From: Verrucomicrobia bacterium LP2A
Lineage (GTDB): Bacteria; Verrucomicrobiota; Verrucomicrobiia; Methylacidiphilales; Methylacidiphilaceae
Assembly: GCA_000526255.1 (NCBI GenBank)
Contig: JAFS01000001.1
Span: 558,001 to 622,000 of the forward strand
Length of the DNA: 64,000 bases
Reading direction: 5' to 3'
Part shown: one piece after another, positions 37,839 through 46,489 of the stretch
How positions within the stretch are numbered: the stretch's first letter is position 1
Layout: each line of letters opens with the position of its first letter
Notes under the pieces: generated by a model
Databases searched by the model: none
What the model was told of the DNA's origin: nothing
The model's input: the letters and a program-made list of their open reading frames with translations, nothing else
Made by a program: the position numbers and the translations under genes

Positions 37839-38494
37839 TTTACGAATACCCTGATCTAACCGCGCCGCTACGTCAGGGCGACATCTTCGTGGGCATCCCG
37901 AGGATTGAACTCTCGCTCGAGCGAATCCTGCTCGTAGATGCCGTTGGCGAGCGGGAGGTGAAATGGCAGGAACTCGCCGGTCGAACGGTGCAATGCAACA
38001 TCATCGTGCCAGTCCGCTCGGTCGCAGCCATAGTAGCAACGCAGGACTGCGATGCCATTCGGAGCCGTGACATCACGCTTTGCGAGATTCGCGAGTTTCG
38101 CGACGTCGAGCGAAAGTCTCACGATACGAAAAAACCCGAGAAGTGGAAAAATCTCATCACGCAGCAGGCGCGCCTCAATCAGAAGTGGTTTTACCTGCCG
38201 CCCGACGAGAAGGTTGGCTTCACCGAAAAGATGGGGGTCGATTTCCTCGTCACGCTTCGCGTCCCAAGAGCCGATTTGGAAGAGCTCCGATGCCTTCGGA
38301 AGGGACGCCTGAACGGGGTTGCGGATGAGCACTTTAGGGAACGGATTGCCGAGTTCTTTAGACGCTATCCATACGATGAATGGTATCCCCTCAACAAAGA
38401 GGAACTTGCGGCATATGCGCAGGAGTATCCTGACGTCAAACCGTTTCCTTGGCAGGAGCAGCCCGTCGCTAGATCCGAGAGCAGTCCGAGATGA
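37835..38494 (+). CDS. Unrecognised protein, third gene of the TIGR04255 operon
   Basis: A 219-residue soluble protein beginning MIYEYPDLTAPLRQGDIFVG. The start has a GGAGG five bases or less upstream and overlaps the previous stop (ATGA). The middle contains VAAIVATQDCDAIRSRDITL, where an invariant-looking QDCD could be functional, then a charged helical region and an aromatic PYDEWYPLNKEEL stretch. The opening resembles small uncharacterised proteins seen next to TIGR04255 genes, but I cannot name a family. No membrane segments. Confidence 0.75.
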   Translation: MIYEYPDLTAPLRQGDIFVGIPRIELSLERILLVDAVGEREVKWQELAGRTVQCNIIVPVRSVAAIVATQDCDAIRSRDITLCEIREFRDVERKSHDTKKPEKWKNLITQQARLNQKWFYLPPDEKVGFTEKMGVDFLVTLRVPRADLEELRCLRKGRLNGVADEHFRERIAEFFRRYPYDEWYPLNKEELAAYAQEYPDVKPFPWQEQPVARSESSPR

Positions 38495-38818
38495 CAAACG
38501 ACGGCAGACTCATCGAGGATTACCGACCCATCGAGGCGATCAGCAAGAGGCCGCGCAGGAGAAGTCCATTTGCAAAGGGCACATCTCAACACTGGAACTG
38601 GGCTTGATGGCCTCCTCGCTCCCCAAAATGCGGCGAAGACGCATGGCAAGAACCCCGCTTCTTGCCATCCCTTCACTGAAAATCCGCTTCCCTTACCCAC
38701 TCCATTCAGCGGGGAGCCGAACTTCGGAGCTTCCGCTACCGAAGGATTGCGGCGTACCTCAAACCGAAGTCGCGACTCGCTCTTCCGGCTCTACCCACCT
38801 GCAACAGCGAAGAGGCGC
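38495..38818. other. Intergenic stretch, no gene seen
   Basis: About 320 bp between the TIGR04255 operon and IS1380 end fragment C. Open frames are short and unrelated to each other. It may be debris from earlier insertions. Confidence 0.5.
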
Positions 38819-38981
38819 CAAAACCGGACTTTTTCCCCTTTGCAGAGCTCGTATTCAGCCCAATCGAGCAGAAATCTCGCTCCCTCCCCGCTCACGAAGC
38901 CCTTTTTCCTGCCCAACATCCTCTCAATCCAGTCGGGCCTTCCTTTCTCGGACGAAACCTCGCAGTGATGAGAAATGGCGG
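38819..38981 (-). repeat. Dispersed repeat copy C (IS1380 end fragment, inverted)
   Basis: Inverted relative to copies A and B. Reading leftward from 38981 it begins ccgccatttctcat and keeps clear similarity for about 160 bp, for example in cgtgagcggggagggagcgag. Only this one end of the element remains; no transposase or opposite terminal repeat is seen. Confidence 0.8.
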
Positions 38982-39017
38982 CCAGGATAGGATCGGATTG
39001 CATTGTGGAGGCCGAGC

Positions 39018-39308
39018 ATGAAGCCATCAACCCTCTTGGAGTCAACCCGTCCGGCGATCCGTCGGATCGTCGAGTCGCGTCACGCTCGCAACCCGCGTGT
39101 GTTCGGCTCGGTGCTGCACGGCGAGGACACGGAGCGCAGTGACCTGGATCTGCTGATCGAGCCGACCTCGGAGACCACACTGTTCGACATCGGCGCGATC
39201 TGCCACGAGCTGGAGACGCTTCTCGGCGTGCGAGTCGACATGCTCACTCCCAATGCGCTGCCGGACAAGTTCCGATCCGCCATGCTCTCAGAGGCCCGCT
39301 CGGTATGA
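39018..39308 (+). CDS. mntA: MntA-like nucleotidyltransferase antitoxin
   Basis: A 96-residue minimal nucleotidyltransferase. The signature GSVLHGEDTERSDLDLLIEP has the GSxxxG loop and the paired metal-binding aspartates. In MntA-HepT modules this enzyme neutralises the HEPN toxin by adding AMP groups to it. The ATG at 39018 is chosen; one at 39003 adds five residues. Its stop overlaps the hepT start (ATGA). It looks intact although its toxin partner is broken. Confidence 0.88.
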   Translation: MKPSTLLESTRPAIRRIVESRHARNPRVFGSVLHGEDTERSDLDLLIEPTSETTLFDIGAICHELETLLGVRVDMLTPNALPDKFRSAMLSEARSV

Positions 39309-39683
39309 ACCGCGACCAGCAGCGCCTGCCTGACTATCTGGGACACATCCTGGAGGCGATCGACCGAATCGATCGCTACATCAGTGGCCAGGACCTGCTT
39401 GCGTTCATGGGCAACGCGATGGCTCAGGACGCCGTGACACAATCTCGAAGTGAGCGGCGAGGCCAGCAACAGCATCGTCAAGCACGATCCGGACTTCGCT
39501 GCCGCACAGACTGAGTTGCCCCTGGCCTTTGCTTACACGATGCGCAACGCGGTTGCACACGGTTACTTCAAGGTGGACTTCGATGTAGTGTAGCAGACGA
39601 TCCACCACGATCTTCCCGGCCTGCGTGTCAAGATTGAAGCGGTGCACGCTCAGCTTGCCGAGGACAAATCCGAAGCGAAGTAA
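39305..39683 (+). pseudogene. hepT: HepT-like HEPN toxin, frameshifted and with an internal stop
   Basis: The first frame reads MNRDQQRLPDYLGHILEAID and continues to MAQDAVT, then the sequence shifts frame near 39440 to NLEVSGEASNSIVKHDPDFA and AYTMRNAVAHGYFKVDFDVV. The RNase motif RNxxxH (RNAVAH) is preserved. After VDFDVV there is an in-frame TAG where the family usually has a tryptophan, then QTIHHDLPGL to a stop at 39683. Two separate lesions make a functional toxin unlikely. Confidence 0.85.
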
Positions 39684-39699
39684 GCCCGATCACTGAACG

Positions 39700-39960
39700 A
39701 TGCCCGCCAACATCCTGAACCTCCCCGCCTGCAAGGTCGAGCGGATCGACGAGACCCGAGCGGGATTACCCCATCTGTGCCGAGGTTGCCCAGGCGCCGA
39801 CTGTTTGCCCGACCTGCGGCAGCGATCGCCTGTTCCGTCCCGGTCGCAACGAGCAACGGATCCGAGACCTGCCCATGCAAGGCAAATGCATGGGCGTCCA
39901 GGTAGACACCCAGCGCTGGCGGTGCCAGGCGTGCGGCGATTGGCAGCACGGCATCTCGGT
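39700..39960 (+). pseudogene. ISL3-family transposase, N-terminal fragment
   Basis: MPANILNLPACKVERIDETR is the opening of ISL3-type transposases. After a frameshift near 39760 the sequence continues AEVAQAPTVCPTCGSDRLFR, IRDLPMQGKCMGVQVDTQRW and RCQACG, the N-terminal zinc-ribbon with CPTCG and CQACG. The catalytic part is absent. Short remnant of another IS. Confidence 0.75.
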
Positions 39961-40340
39961 GGCTTCTGATGACTTCGGACGGTTTTGCCTATTGCCTGGG
40001 TCAGGGCGCAAAATTCCGGATCAATCGAAAAGGAGTTGTCGGGCAGAAACCGGCAAGTGGGATGATCGCGACGCGATTCTCCATGATGAGGGCAGGGATT
40101 TCGTCGGATGATCTGCTTCCGAAAAACAGACGGCCCCCATGGAATGGATGTGCCCTTCTTGGGGAGCTCGTGGCAGGATGGGCGTGGAGGCAAGAGCGCG
40201 CAGCCAGTCGGGAAGCTCGCAACCATCCTGAAGCGGACGCGGGGATCGCCGAGGAAGTTTGTCTAAGGCTTGATTCCCGTGCGGCGCGGTGCAGGCTTTG
40301 ACCCGCCTCCACGGGAATGGGAAGCGAGCCGATGGGAAGC
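39961..40340. other. Intergenic region with a 9-bp inverted repeat
   Basis: About 380 bp without a credible gene between the ISL3 fragment and the methyltransferase. The only structure seen is the inverted repeat attcccgtg (40273-40281) and cacgggaat (40310-40318), 23 bp before the chosen methyltransferase start; it might be a regulatory or terminator hairpin, but lacks a T run. Confidence 0.45.
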
Positions 40341-42926
40341 ATGGCGAATCAACCACGGATGCCGGAACGCTTCGGGGCGGAGCATGGGGGCGAGCAGCTC
40401 TTGCGCGAATGGCTCTTGGCCCGAATCGCCGAGGCGGCAGCGCTTCCCCCACCGCACCGGTTTCCGCGACCGCAAGAGCTTGTGGAGGAGGGACGACCGC
40501 CCGTGCGCGTCGAAGGGCTCTCCGATGCGGTTGAGCGGCTCTGCCGGCTTGCCCCGCCTGGGCGACGCACTGAGGAGGCCGGTTTTCGTTCCGCCGGTGC
40601 TCCTCCCGCTCTCTTTTGCCGGGAGCGGATCTCCGCGGAGAGGATCGTGGGAGGCATACTCGGAAAGGAGGATGGGAGGGAACTCCCGCCACTCCTGGGC
40701 AGCTACGGGTTCCCTGGCGGATGGGAGAATCGGCTCATCTGGGGGGATTCCTTGCTCGTCCTTGGGTCTCTTCTTTTTCGGGAAGGTCGGGAAGGAGAGG
40801 TTCAGACGGTCTACTTCGACCCCCCCTACGGGGTAAACTTTCCCTCCTGCTTCGAGCCGTTTGCCCGGAGGAGGGGAGAAGCAGCCCCTGGGTTCGTGCG
40901 GGTCAAGGCGTACCGGGATGCCTGGGAGCAGGGGCTTCCCTCCTACTTGGCTCATCTGCGGGAGCGGCTCCTTCTGTGCCGCGCGCTGCTCCACCCGACG
41001 GGAAGCCTCTTCCTGCAGATCGGGGAGGAGAATCTCCACCATGTGCGCGTCCTGCTGGACGAGGTCTTTGGCGAAAAGAACTTCGTAAGCCTCATCTCCT
41101 TTCGGAAGACCTCGGCCTTCCCGGGCAAGCTCCTGCGAGGGGTGTCAGACTACCTTCTCTGGTATGCGAAGCAGAAGGAGCGGGTCAAATATCACCCCCT
41201 TTACCAGAGAAAGCGGCCGGGAGCCGAAGGGGCCTCCAACTACCGCTGGGTCGAGCTTCCGGACGGGAAGTGCCGTGCGCTTTCTTCCTCCGAGGAGGCG
41301 AATCCCGCTCTCCTGCCTCCGGGGGCTCGGATGTTCGCCTTGGGTGACTTGAGGAGTGCTGGGGCGAGCGAACGAGGAAGCTTTGCCTTCTCCTTCGCCG
41401 GCCGGACCTTTCGGCCGTATGCGAATAGCCATTGGAAGACGACGTGGGAGGGGATGGAGCGGCTGGCCGAAATGGGAAGGCTCGTGGTGAGCGGCCGGAC
41501 GCTCATGTACAAGCGGTATCTCTCCGATTTTCCGGTGGTGGGCCTGACGAACCACTGGTCAGATGTCCGGCCGAGCTTTCAGCGGAACCGGCGCTACGTC
41601 GTGGAGACGGTCGAGAAGGTGGTAGAGCGGTGCCTGCTCATGACGACCGATCCTGGAGATCTCGTGCTCGATCCGACCTGCGGCAGCGGGACGACGGCCG
41701 TCGTTGCCGAACGTTGGGGAAGGCGCTGGATCTGCATCGACGCTGCTCCAGTGCCGCTCGTCCTGACCCGGATGCGGCTGTTGACATCCGTCTATCCCCA
41801 CTACGCGCTTCGCAATCCCGTGGAGGGACCCGCCGGAGGATTCCTCTACGCGAGGCGGCAGAACGGCAAGGGAGAGGAAGTGGGCGGGATTGTGCTCCAC
41901 TTGACCTTGGAAGCGATCGCCAAGGAGCGGCCTGCGGTGGAGGAGGTTCTGGTCGACTGTCCCGAACCGGCAACGGGTAGCACCCGGCTCTCGGGCCCCT
42001 TCTTGGTGGAGGGACTCTTGCCTGTGAACGCCGAGGGAAAAAGCTCCGCCGAGGAAGGCCGCTCGTTTGCGGAGGGGATGCGCGAGGCGCTCCGCCTCTC
42101 GCCAGTCTTTGCGGGAGCCGGTCGTAAAAGAATTCCCCTGGAAAAGCTCCGGACGCCGGATTGGCCCTCCGTTTTGGGCGCGGAAGCCGTAGTGGCGGGT
42201 GAACGGGTGGGAATCGTCTTCGGACTCGAGAAGGAGCCGATCGGGGAGAACCTGGTGCGGAAAGCCGCCCGGGAAGCAAGCCGAAAAGGATATCGGGATC
42301 TCTACCTCGTGGGGTTTTCGATCGACGCCGGAGGTCTAGAGCGGCTCCGTAAGCTCGATCGCGAGAACCGGCGCCTCCATTACGTCCAGGCGAGCCTCGA
42401 TCTGCTCATGGGGGGACTGCTCAAATGGACGCGCTCCAGTCAGATCTTCTGGCTGAGCGGTCTCCCCCAGGTCCGGGTCCGGCGGAAGCCGGGAGGGGAG
42501 GAGGAACGATGGCAGGTCGAGATCGTCGGCATCGCGTTCTTCGACCCAGAGACGAGAACCTTCGGGCAGCGAAGGGCCGACGAGCTGCCCGCGTGGTTTC
42601 TGGACACCGACTACGACGGAAGCTGCTTCCTGCCCGGGGAAGCGTTTTTTCCGCGAACGAAAGCGTGGGAACCGGTGGGGCGCGCACTGGGGGCAACGAG
42701 AGAGCGAGGGGATCCGGAAGGAAGGAGGAGCTCCCTTTTTGCGCCGGGCAAGCACCGGCGGATCGCGGTCAAGACGATCGACGAGCGGGGAACGGAGCTC
42801 TTGGTGGTGCGAAACCTGCCGAGGGAGCGCGTAAAGCGGCCAAGAGAGGCCCTCGATTCGGAGTTCCGAGAAAAAATGGAGAATCCGATGCGGCCGGGCG
42901 TGGTCAGAAACGCGGCGGCGGGCTAA
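40341..42926 (+). CDS. Large DNA methyltransferase (beta-class, DPPY type), apparently orphan
   Basis: About 861 residues from the ATG at 40341. In numbering from an alternative upstream start at 40317, motif IV DPPY is at 168-171 within VYFDPPYGV, and motif I DPTCGSGTTAVVAE at 452-465 followed by the adenosyl-side ICID. The order IV before I marks a beta-class amino-methyltransferase (N6-adenine or N4-cytosine). ENRLIWGDSLLVL precedes the catalytic motif as in type III Mod proteins. About 390 residues after the core form an unrecognised C-terminal region that may bind DNA. No restriction endonuclease or helicase gene is adjacent, so it is likely an epigenetic or relic orphan enzyme. Confidence 0.88.
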   Translation: MANQPRMPERFGAEHGGEQLLREWLLARIAEAAALPPPHRFPRPQELVEEGRPPVRVEGLSDAVERLCRLAPPGRRTEEAGFRSAGAPPALFCRERISAERIVGGILGKEDGRELPPLLGSYGFPGGWENRLIWGDSLLVLGSLLFREGREGEVQTVYFDPPYGVNFPSCFEPFARRRGEAAPGFVRVKAYRDAWEQGLPSYLAHLRERLLLCRALLHPTGSLFLQIGEENLHHVRVLLDEVFGEKNFVSLISFRKTSAFPGKLLRGVSDYLLWYAKQKERVKYHPLYQRKRPGAEGASNYRWVELPDGKCRALSSSEEANPALLPPGARMFALGDLRSAGASERGSFAFSFAGRTFRPYANSHWKTTWEGMERLAEMGRLVVSGRTLMYKRYLSDFPVVGLTNHWSDVRPSFQRNRRYVVETVEKVVERCLLMTTDPGDLVLDPTCGSGTTAVVAERWGRRWICIDAAPVPLVLTRMRLLTSVYPHYALRNPVEGPAGGFLYARRQNGKGEEVGGIVLHLTLEAIAKERPAVEEVLVDCPEPATGSTRLSGPFLVEGLLPVNAEGKSSAEEGRSFAEGMREALRLSPVFAGAGRKRIPLEKLRTPDWPSVLGAEAVVAGERVGIVFGLEKEPIGENLVRKAAREASRKGYRDLYLVGFSIDAGGLERLRKLDRENRRLHYVQASLDLLMGGLLKWTRSSQIFWLSGLPQVRVRRKPGGEEERWQVEIVGIAFFDPETRTFGQRRADELPAWFLDTDYDGSCFLPGEAFFPRTKAWEPVGRALGATRERGDPEGRRSSLFAPGKHRRIAVKTIDERGTELLVVRNLPRERVKRPREALDSEFREKMENPMRPGVVRNAAAG

Positions 42927-42936
42927 TGTAAGGGAG

Positions 42937-44547
42937 ATGGCGGTGCGCGAAACGAGCGGGAGCGGTTCTCCGACGGAGGGCTGGTTGCGGCGCCTGGGCA
43001 TCTTGTGGATTCTCTGCTCCGCGGCGGTGTCGCCGCTGCGGGCGGCCCAGGCGGTGGTCGGCAGTTCGCCGCAGGATCGCTTTTTGCAAATCTACGTGGA
43101 AATCCAGGATGCGGACCGGGCGGCCGGACAGGGCTTCTATACCAAGGCGGCCGGGCAGTACCGGGAGGCGCAGTCGGCCCTGGAGGAGCTCCACCGCGCG
43201 AATCCCCAATGGGAAAGGCAGATCGTCGAATACCGCTTGGGCTACGTGCGCAAGCAGCTCGCCGAGATGGAAAAGCGCATGGTGGGCCTTCCGACGGCGC
43301 CAACGCCCGCACCCGCCTCGCCCGTGGAGGGGCGCCTCCAGGAGGTGGAGGACAAGCTGGCCAAGCTGGAAGCCAGCCGGGAGAGTAACGCGGACAAAAC
43401 CGTGGTGAACCGACAGATGGTGGAGCTGCGCGATCTCCTGGGGAATCTCCAGGGCGAGCTCTCTGAGCTCAAGGCGGCGCGCACCAAGGAGATGGCAGAG
43501 GAAGTGGCCACCCAGGCGGAGATTGCCAAGATCGGCGCCCTTTCAACGGAGGTCGATTCGCTCGATGCCCAGGTAGGCAAGCTCAAGAAGAGCCGGAAGA
43601 ATGAGGAAGAGCGCTCCCGGCTGCAAAAACGGCTCCAGGATCTGCAAGGGCAGCTCGCGCATGCCAAGGGGGTGCAGGAGAAGGTGAAGGAGCGGAGGGC
43701 GGTCCAGGGTAAGATGAAGGAGCTGAGCGGACAAGTAAGCGCTCTGCAAGACGAGCTTTCCCGGGTCAAAGCCGCGCAGGTAACGGCGGCGCAGGCGGCG
43801 GGAGGGCAGGAAGAGGGTGCGGAGCGCGTCGTTCAGCTCGAGGGGACCGTCCAGCAGTTGGAAAACCAGCTGGCACAGGCTCAGAAAGAGCAGCAGCGGC
43901 TCCAGATGGAAAGCCCGTTTGCCGCACAGGCTCAGGAGGTGGTGCAGCTGCGCGCTCAGATGGAGCGCATTCAAGCGGAGGTAGCGCGGATGGAAGGGAA
44001 GAAGGAGATTCACCGCCTGGAAACGACGACCACGGCCAACAGCTCGGAGGTGGCCGCTCTCAAGGATCGGGTCAGGAAGCTGGAGGACGAGCTGGAGCGC
44101 ACAAGACAACAGCAGGAGCGTCTATTGACCTCGGTAGCCGGACAGAGGAACAACCTTCAAACCCGGGTGGAGCAGCTTCAGACCGAGCTCGACCGGGTTG
44201 AATCCTCGCAAGCATCTCCTCCCGCTCCGGGAACGGGCGGCGGCAAGGCTGGGAGCCGAGAGGAGGCCGTTGCGCCGCCGCGCACCCCGACTCCCTGGAG
44301 TGCTTCCACCGGTCATCGTCCGGTATCGGCGGAGCCGCCGAGCGAAACGGGCGAGGAGGTCTCCGAAGGACAGGCCGCCGAGGAGCCGCCGCGGACGGCG
44401 CAGAAAAAGGAGACCGGGAGCAAGAAGACCGCCGAGGCCAGAAAAAAACCGGTCCATCACCGGCGAAACGGCTCGGCTGTCGAGGAGGAGGTCGTTCGCG
44501 GACTCAATCGCGTTCGCCGGCAGATCGCTAATTTGATCGGGGGCTAA
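42937..44547 (+). CDS. Exported coiled-coil protein
   Basis: 536 residues. A basic leader and hydrophobic stretch (LGILWILCSAAVSPLRAAQA) form a signal peptide or anchor. Residues about 45-115 are a helical, TPR-like region (YTKAAGQYREAQSALEELHR). Residues about 130-420 form a long heptad-rich coiled coil full of Lys, Glu, Gln and Leu. The C-terminus is Pro/Ser-rich and basic, closing with a short helix EEEVVRGLNRVRRQIANLIGG. No family recognised; probably a periplasmic structural or scaffolding protein. It starts 11 bp after the methyltransferase stop. Confidence 0.75.
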   Translation: MAVRETSGSGSPTEGWLRRLGILWILCSAAVSPLRAAQAVVGSSPQDRFLQIYVEIQDADRAAGQGFYTKAAGQYREAQSALEELHRANPQWERQIVEYRLGYVRKQLAEMEKRMVGLPTAPTPAPASPVEGRLQEVEDKLAKLEASRESNADKTVVNRQMVELRDLLGNLQGELSELKAARTKEMAEEVATQAEIAKIGALSTEVDSLDAQVGKLKKSRKNEEERSRLQKRLQDLQGQLAHAKGVQEKVKERRAVQGKMKELSGQVSALQDELSRVKAAQVTAAQAAGGQEEGAERVVQLEGTVQQLENQLAQAQKEQQRLQMESPFAAQAQEVVQLRAQMERIQAEVARMEGKKEIHRLETTTTANSSEVAALKDRVRKLEDELERTRQQQERLLTSVAGQRNNLQTRVEQLQTELDRVESSQASPPAPGTGGGKAGSREEAVAPPRTPTPWSASTGHRPVSAEPPSETGEEVSEGQAAEEPPRTAQKKETGSKKTAEARKKPVHHRRNGSAVEEEVVRGLNRVRRQIANLIGG

Positions 44548-44592
44548 ATCTGGGTCGCCGCTCCTGAGGAAAGCAAGCTTTCCGCGGCTCCC

Positions 44593-45432
44593 TTGCGCAC
44601 GCTCCTAAACGCAGAGGCGATGAGGTCAATCCGAGGTACCAGAGGTCCCGATGGGAAGCGATGGTCGCGAGGCACTGCCGTCTTGCTCTGGGGTCTTCTG
44701 CTCTTCTGTCTGGTAGCAGGACGGGATTCCGCCGACGCCGCAGCTGCGGGGGGGAAGGAGCCTTCTCAGGGTTTCTCGGCTTATCCGTGGCATCGAGGGA
44801 TCGTCTCCACCGTCTTCTGGATCGGAACGGACTGGGCGCCGCAGAGCCCCTCCGGAAACTTCCAAAGCGCCTGGGATGCCCGCTGGGTGCGGCATTACGG
44901 AGGGGAGGATAGCCCGGTGGCGCGCGCGGGACTTCTGCCGGGCACTCATGCGGCCACATTGAATCCCTTTTATGTCGCGCTGCCGTTCAACGACTTGGCC
45001 CATCCGGGACTGGCCAGGAAATGGATCCCCTGGGACGACTCCGAGGCTTCCGATGGCAGATCGCGCTGTGAAGGGCATTGGGTCGAAATTGAGGGATCGA
45101 GCGGAAAGCGCGTCTATGCCCAGTGGATGGATGCCGGACCGTTTGTCTCGAACGATGCAGCCTATGTCTTTGGAGCGCATCGACCGCGGACGTCGGCAGG
45201 GATCGACGTTTCCCCGGCCGTCAAGGAGTATCTCAGCTTGGGCGGAAGGGATCGGGTCAACTGGCGTTTCGTCGAGCGGCGGGATGTTCCGCCCGGGCCT
45301 TGGATCACCTACCTGGAGGAGGCCATCCTCTATCAAGCCATCAAGCAGAAGGATGGCGGAGCGGGCAGAGAGGAGCGTTCTTCTCCGGAGCCCGTCCGCA
45401 GGAAGAAAGGGCAGCGGACAGGCTCCCGCTAG
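44593..45432 (+). CDS. Exported protein with putative double-psi beta-barrel fold
   Basis: 279 residues with a signal-type hydrophobic segment (TAVLLWGLLLFCLVA). The mature part has NPFYVALPFNDLAHPG, HWVEIEGSSGKRVYAQWMDAGPF and GIDVSPAVKEYLSLGGRDRV in the order expected of RlpA/expansin-like double-psi beta-barrels, with a candidate acidic residue in WMDAGPF. Related verrucomicrobial proteins are uncharacterised. A role at peptidoglycan is possible but inferred from fold only. The tail is Lys/Arg-rich. Confidence 0.65.
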   Translation: MRTLLNAEAMRSIRGTRGPDGKRWSRGTAVLLWGLLLFCLVAGRDSADAAAAGGKEPSQGFSAYPWHRGIVSTVFWIGTDWAPQSPSGNFQSAWDARWVRHYGGEDSPVARAGLLPGTHAATLNPFYVALPFNDLAHPGLARKWIPWDDSEASDGRSRCEGHWVEIEGSSGKRVYAQWMDAGPFVSNDAAYVFGAHRPRTSAGIDVSPAVKEYLSLGGRDRVNWRFVERRDVPPGPWITYLEEAILYQAIKQKDGGAGREERSSPEPVRRKKGQRTGSR

Positions 45433-45457
45433 GGGGTGACGCAGGCGGAACGGTCCC

Positions 45458-46324
45458 GTGACTCCTATGGAAGGACTCAAGCGAAAGGAGGGCCGGCCAG
45501 GGGCGATCGGTCGGAAGGAGTTCCGCGTCGGCCTGCTCTTGATCGGCCTGTTCTGGCCGCTCAACTGGTTTCTGCCCGGCGCACGGACGGCCTGGCTCTT
45601 CTTCCCTCTCTGGCTGGGCTACATCCTGACGATGGATGGGATGGTCTCCCGGCGGACCGGCAGCTCCCTGCTGAGTCGCGATCGCAGGTGGTTTGCAGCG
45701 CTCTTTCCCCTTTCTGCCGCCATCTGGTGGCTTTTCGAGCTCTTCAATCTCCGCAGCCAGAATTGGGCCTATGTGGGGCTGGAACGGTTTCCCGCGTGGC
45801 TCTATTTCTTGTGTTCGTCGATGAGTTTCTCGACCGTGCTTCCGTCCGTTCTCGTGACTGCGGAATGGATCGGAAGCTTTTCCTGGATTTCGCGCTTCCG
45901 GAGCGGGATGGGCCGGACTGGGGTTGAGCGGTGGCCCCCCGCCGTCTTTCTCGGGGGTGTCGGGATGCTTGGCCTCTTTCTGCTCTTCCCGCGGATCTTC
46001 TTTCCCTTTCTCTGGACTTCGCTCGTCTGCCTGACCGATCCGCTCAACGCCGGGAGAGGAAGACCCTCGCTCCTGGCGTCGATCGGAAGGGGGGACTGGC
46101 GGCCGATCGTGGCCTTCGGGCTTGCTGCACTCCTCTGCGGATTCTTCTGGGAGCTTTGGAACAGCCGATCGAACCCCTATTGGGTCTACCATATTCCCTT
46201 CTTCGATTTCTGGCGTCTCTTCGCTATGCCGCTCCCGGGTTACCTGGGATACCCGCCGTTCGGGTGGGAGCTCTTCGGCCTCACTCATCTGGTTTGGAGG
46301 AGGACGCCTCTCCGGATTGGGTGA
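45458..46324 (+). CDS. Integral membrane protein of unknown function
   Basis: 288 residues with about six or seven membrane segments, beginning FRVGLLLIGLFWPLNWFL. Conserved-looking motifs are AAIWWLFELFNLRSQNWAY and, near the end, GFFWELWNSRSNPYWVYHIP with MPLPGYLGYPPFGWELF; the repeated FWELWN/FELFN pattern suggests an internally duplicated carotenoid-cyclase-like or uncharacterised membrane family, but I cannot assign a reaction. Starts 25 bp after the preceding gene. Confidence 0.7.
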   Translation: MTPMEGLKRKEGRPGAIGRKEFRVGLLLIGLFWPLNWFLPGARTAWLFFPLWLGYILTMDGMVSRRTGSSLLSRDRRWFAALFPLSAAIWWLFELFNLRSQNWAYVGLERFPAWLYFLCSSMSFSTVLPSVLVTAEWIGSFSWISRFRSGMGRTGVERWPPAVFLGGVGMLGLFLLFPRIFFPFLWTSLVCLTDPLNAGRGRPSLLASIGRGDWRPIVAFGLAALLCGFFWELWNSRSNPYWVYHIPFFDFWRLFAMPLPGYLGYPPFGWELFGLTHLVWRRTPLRIG

Positions 46325-46489
46325 CCCTCGCCATCAACGCGCGAGATCGGGAGTGCGGGAAGGGAGGCCGAGAGGAGGGGGAGAGGGCCAAATTCCGGGG
46401 AAGGAAGCATGCGTCTTCCCCGGCGAAAGCGGAATTCTCTTTGCAATCGGCCGGATCCGGATAAGCTATTGCCCTAGAAGGAGGGTGCG

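Noticed and set aside
40317-40340. Earlier start of the methyltransferase
   Set aside because: It lies in the right arm of an inverted repeat and adds eight unconserved residues; possible but not preferred.
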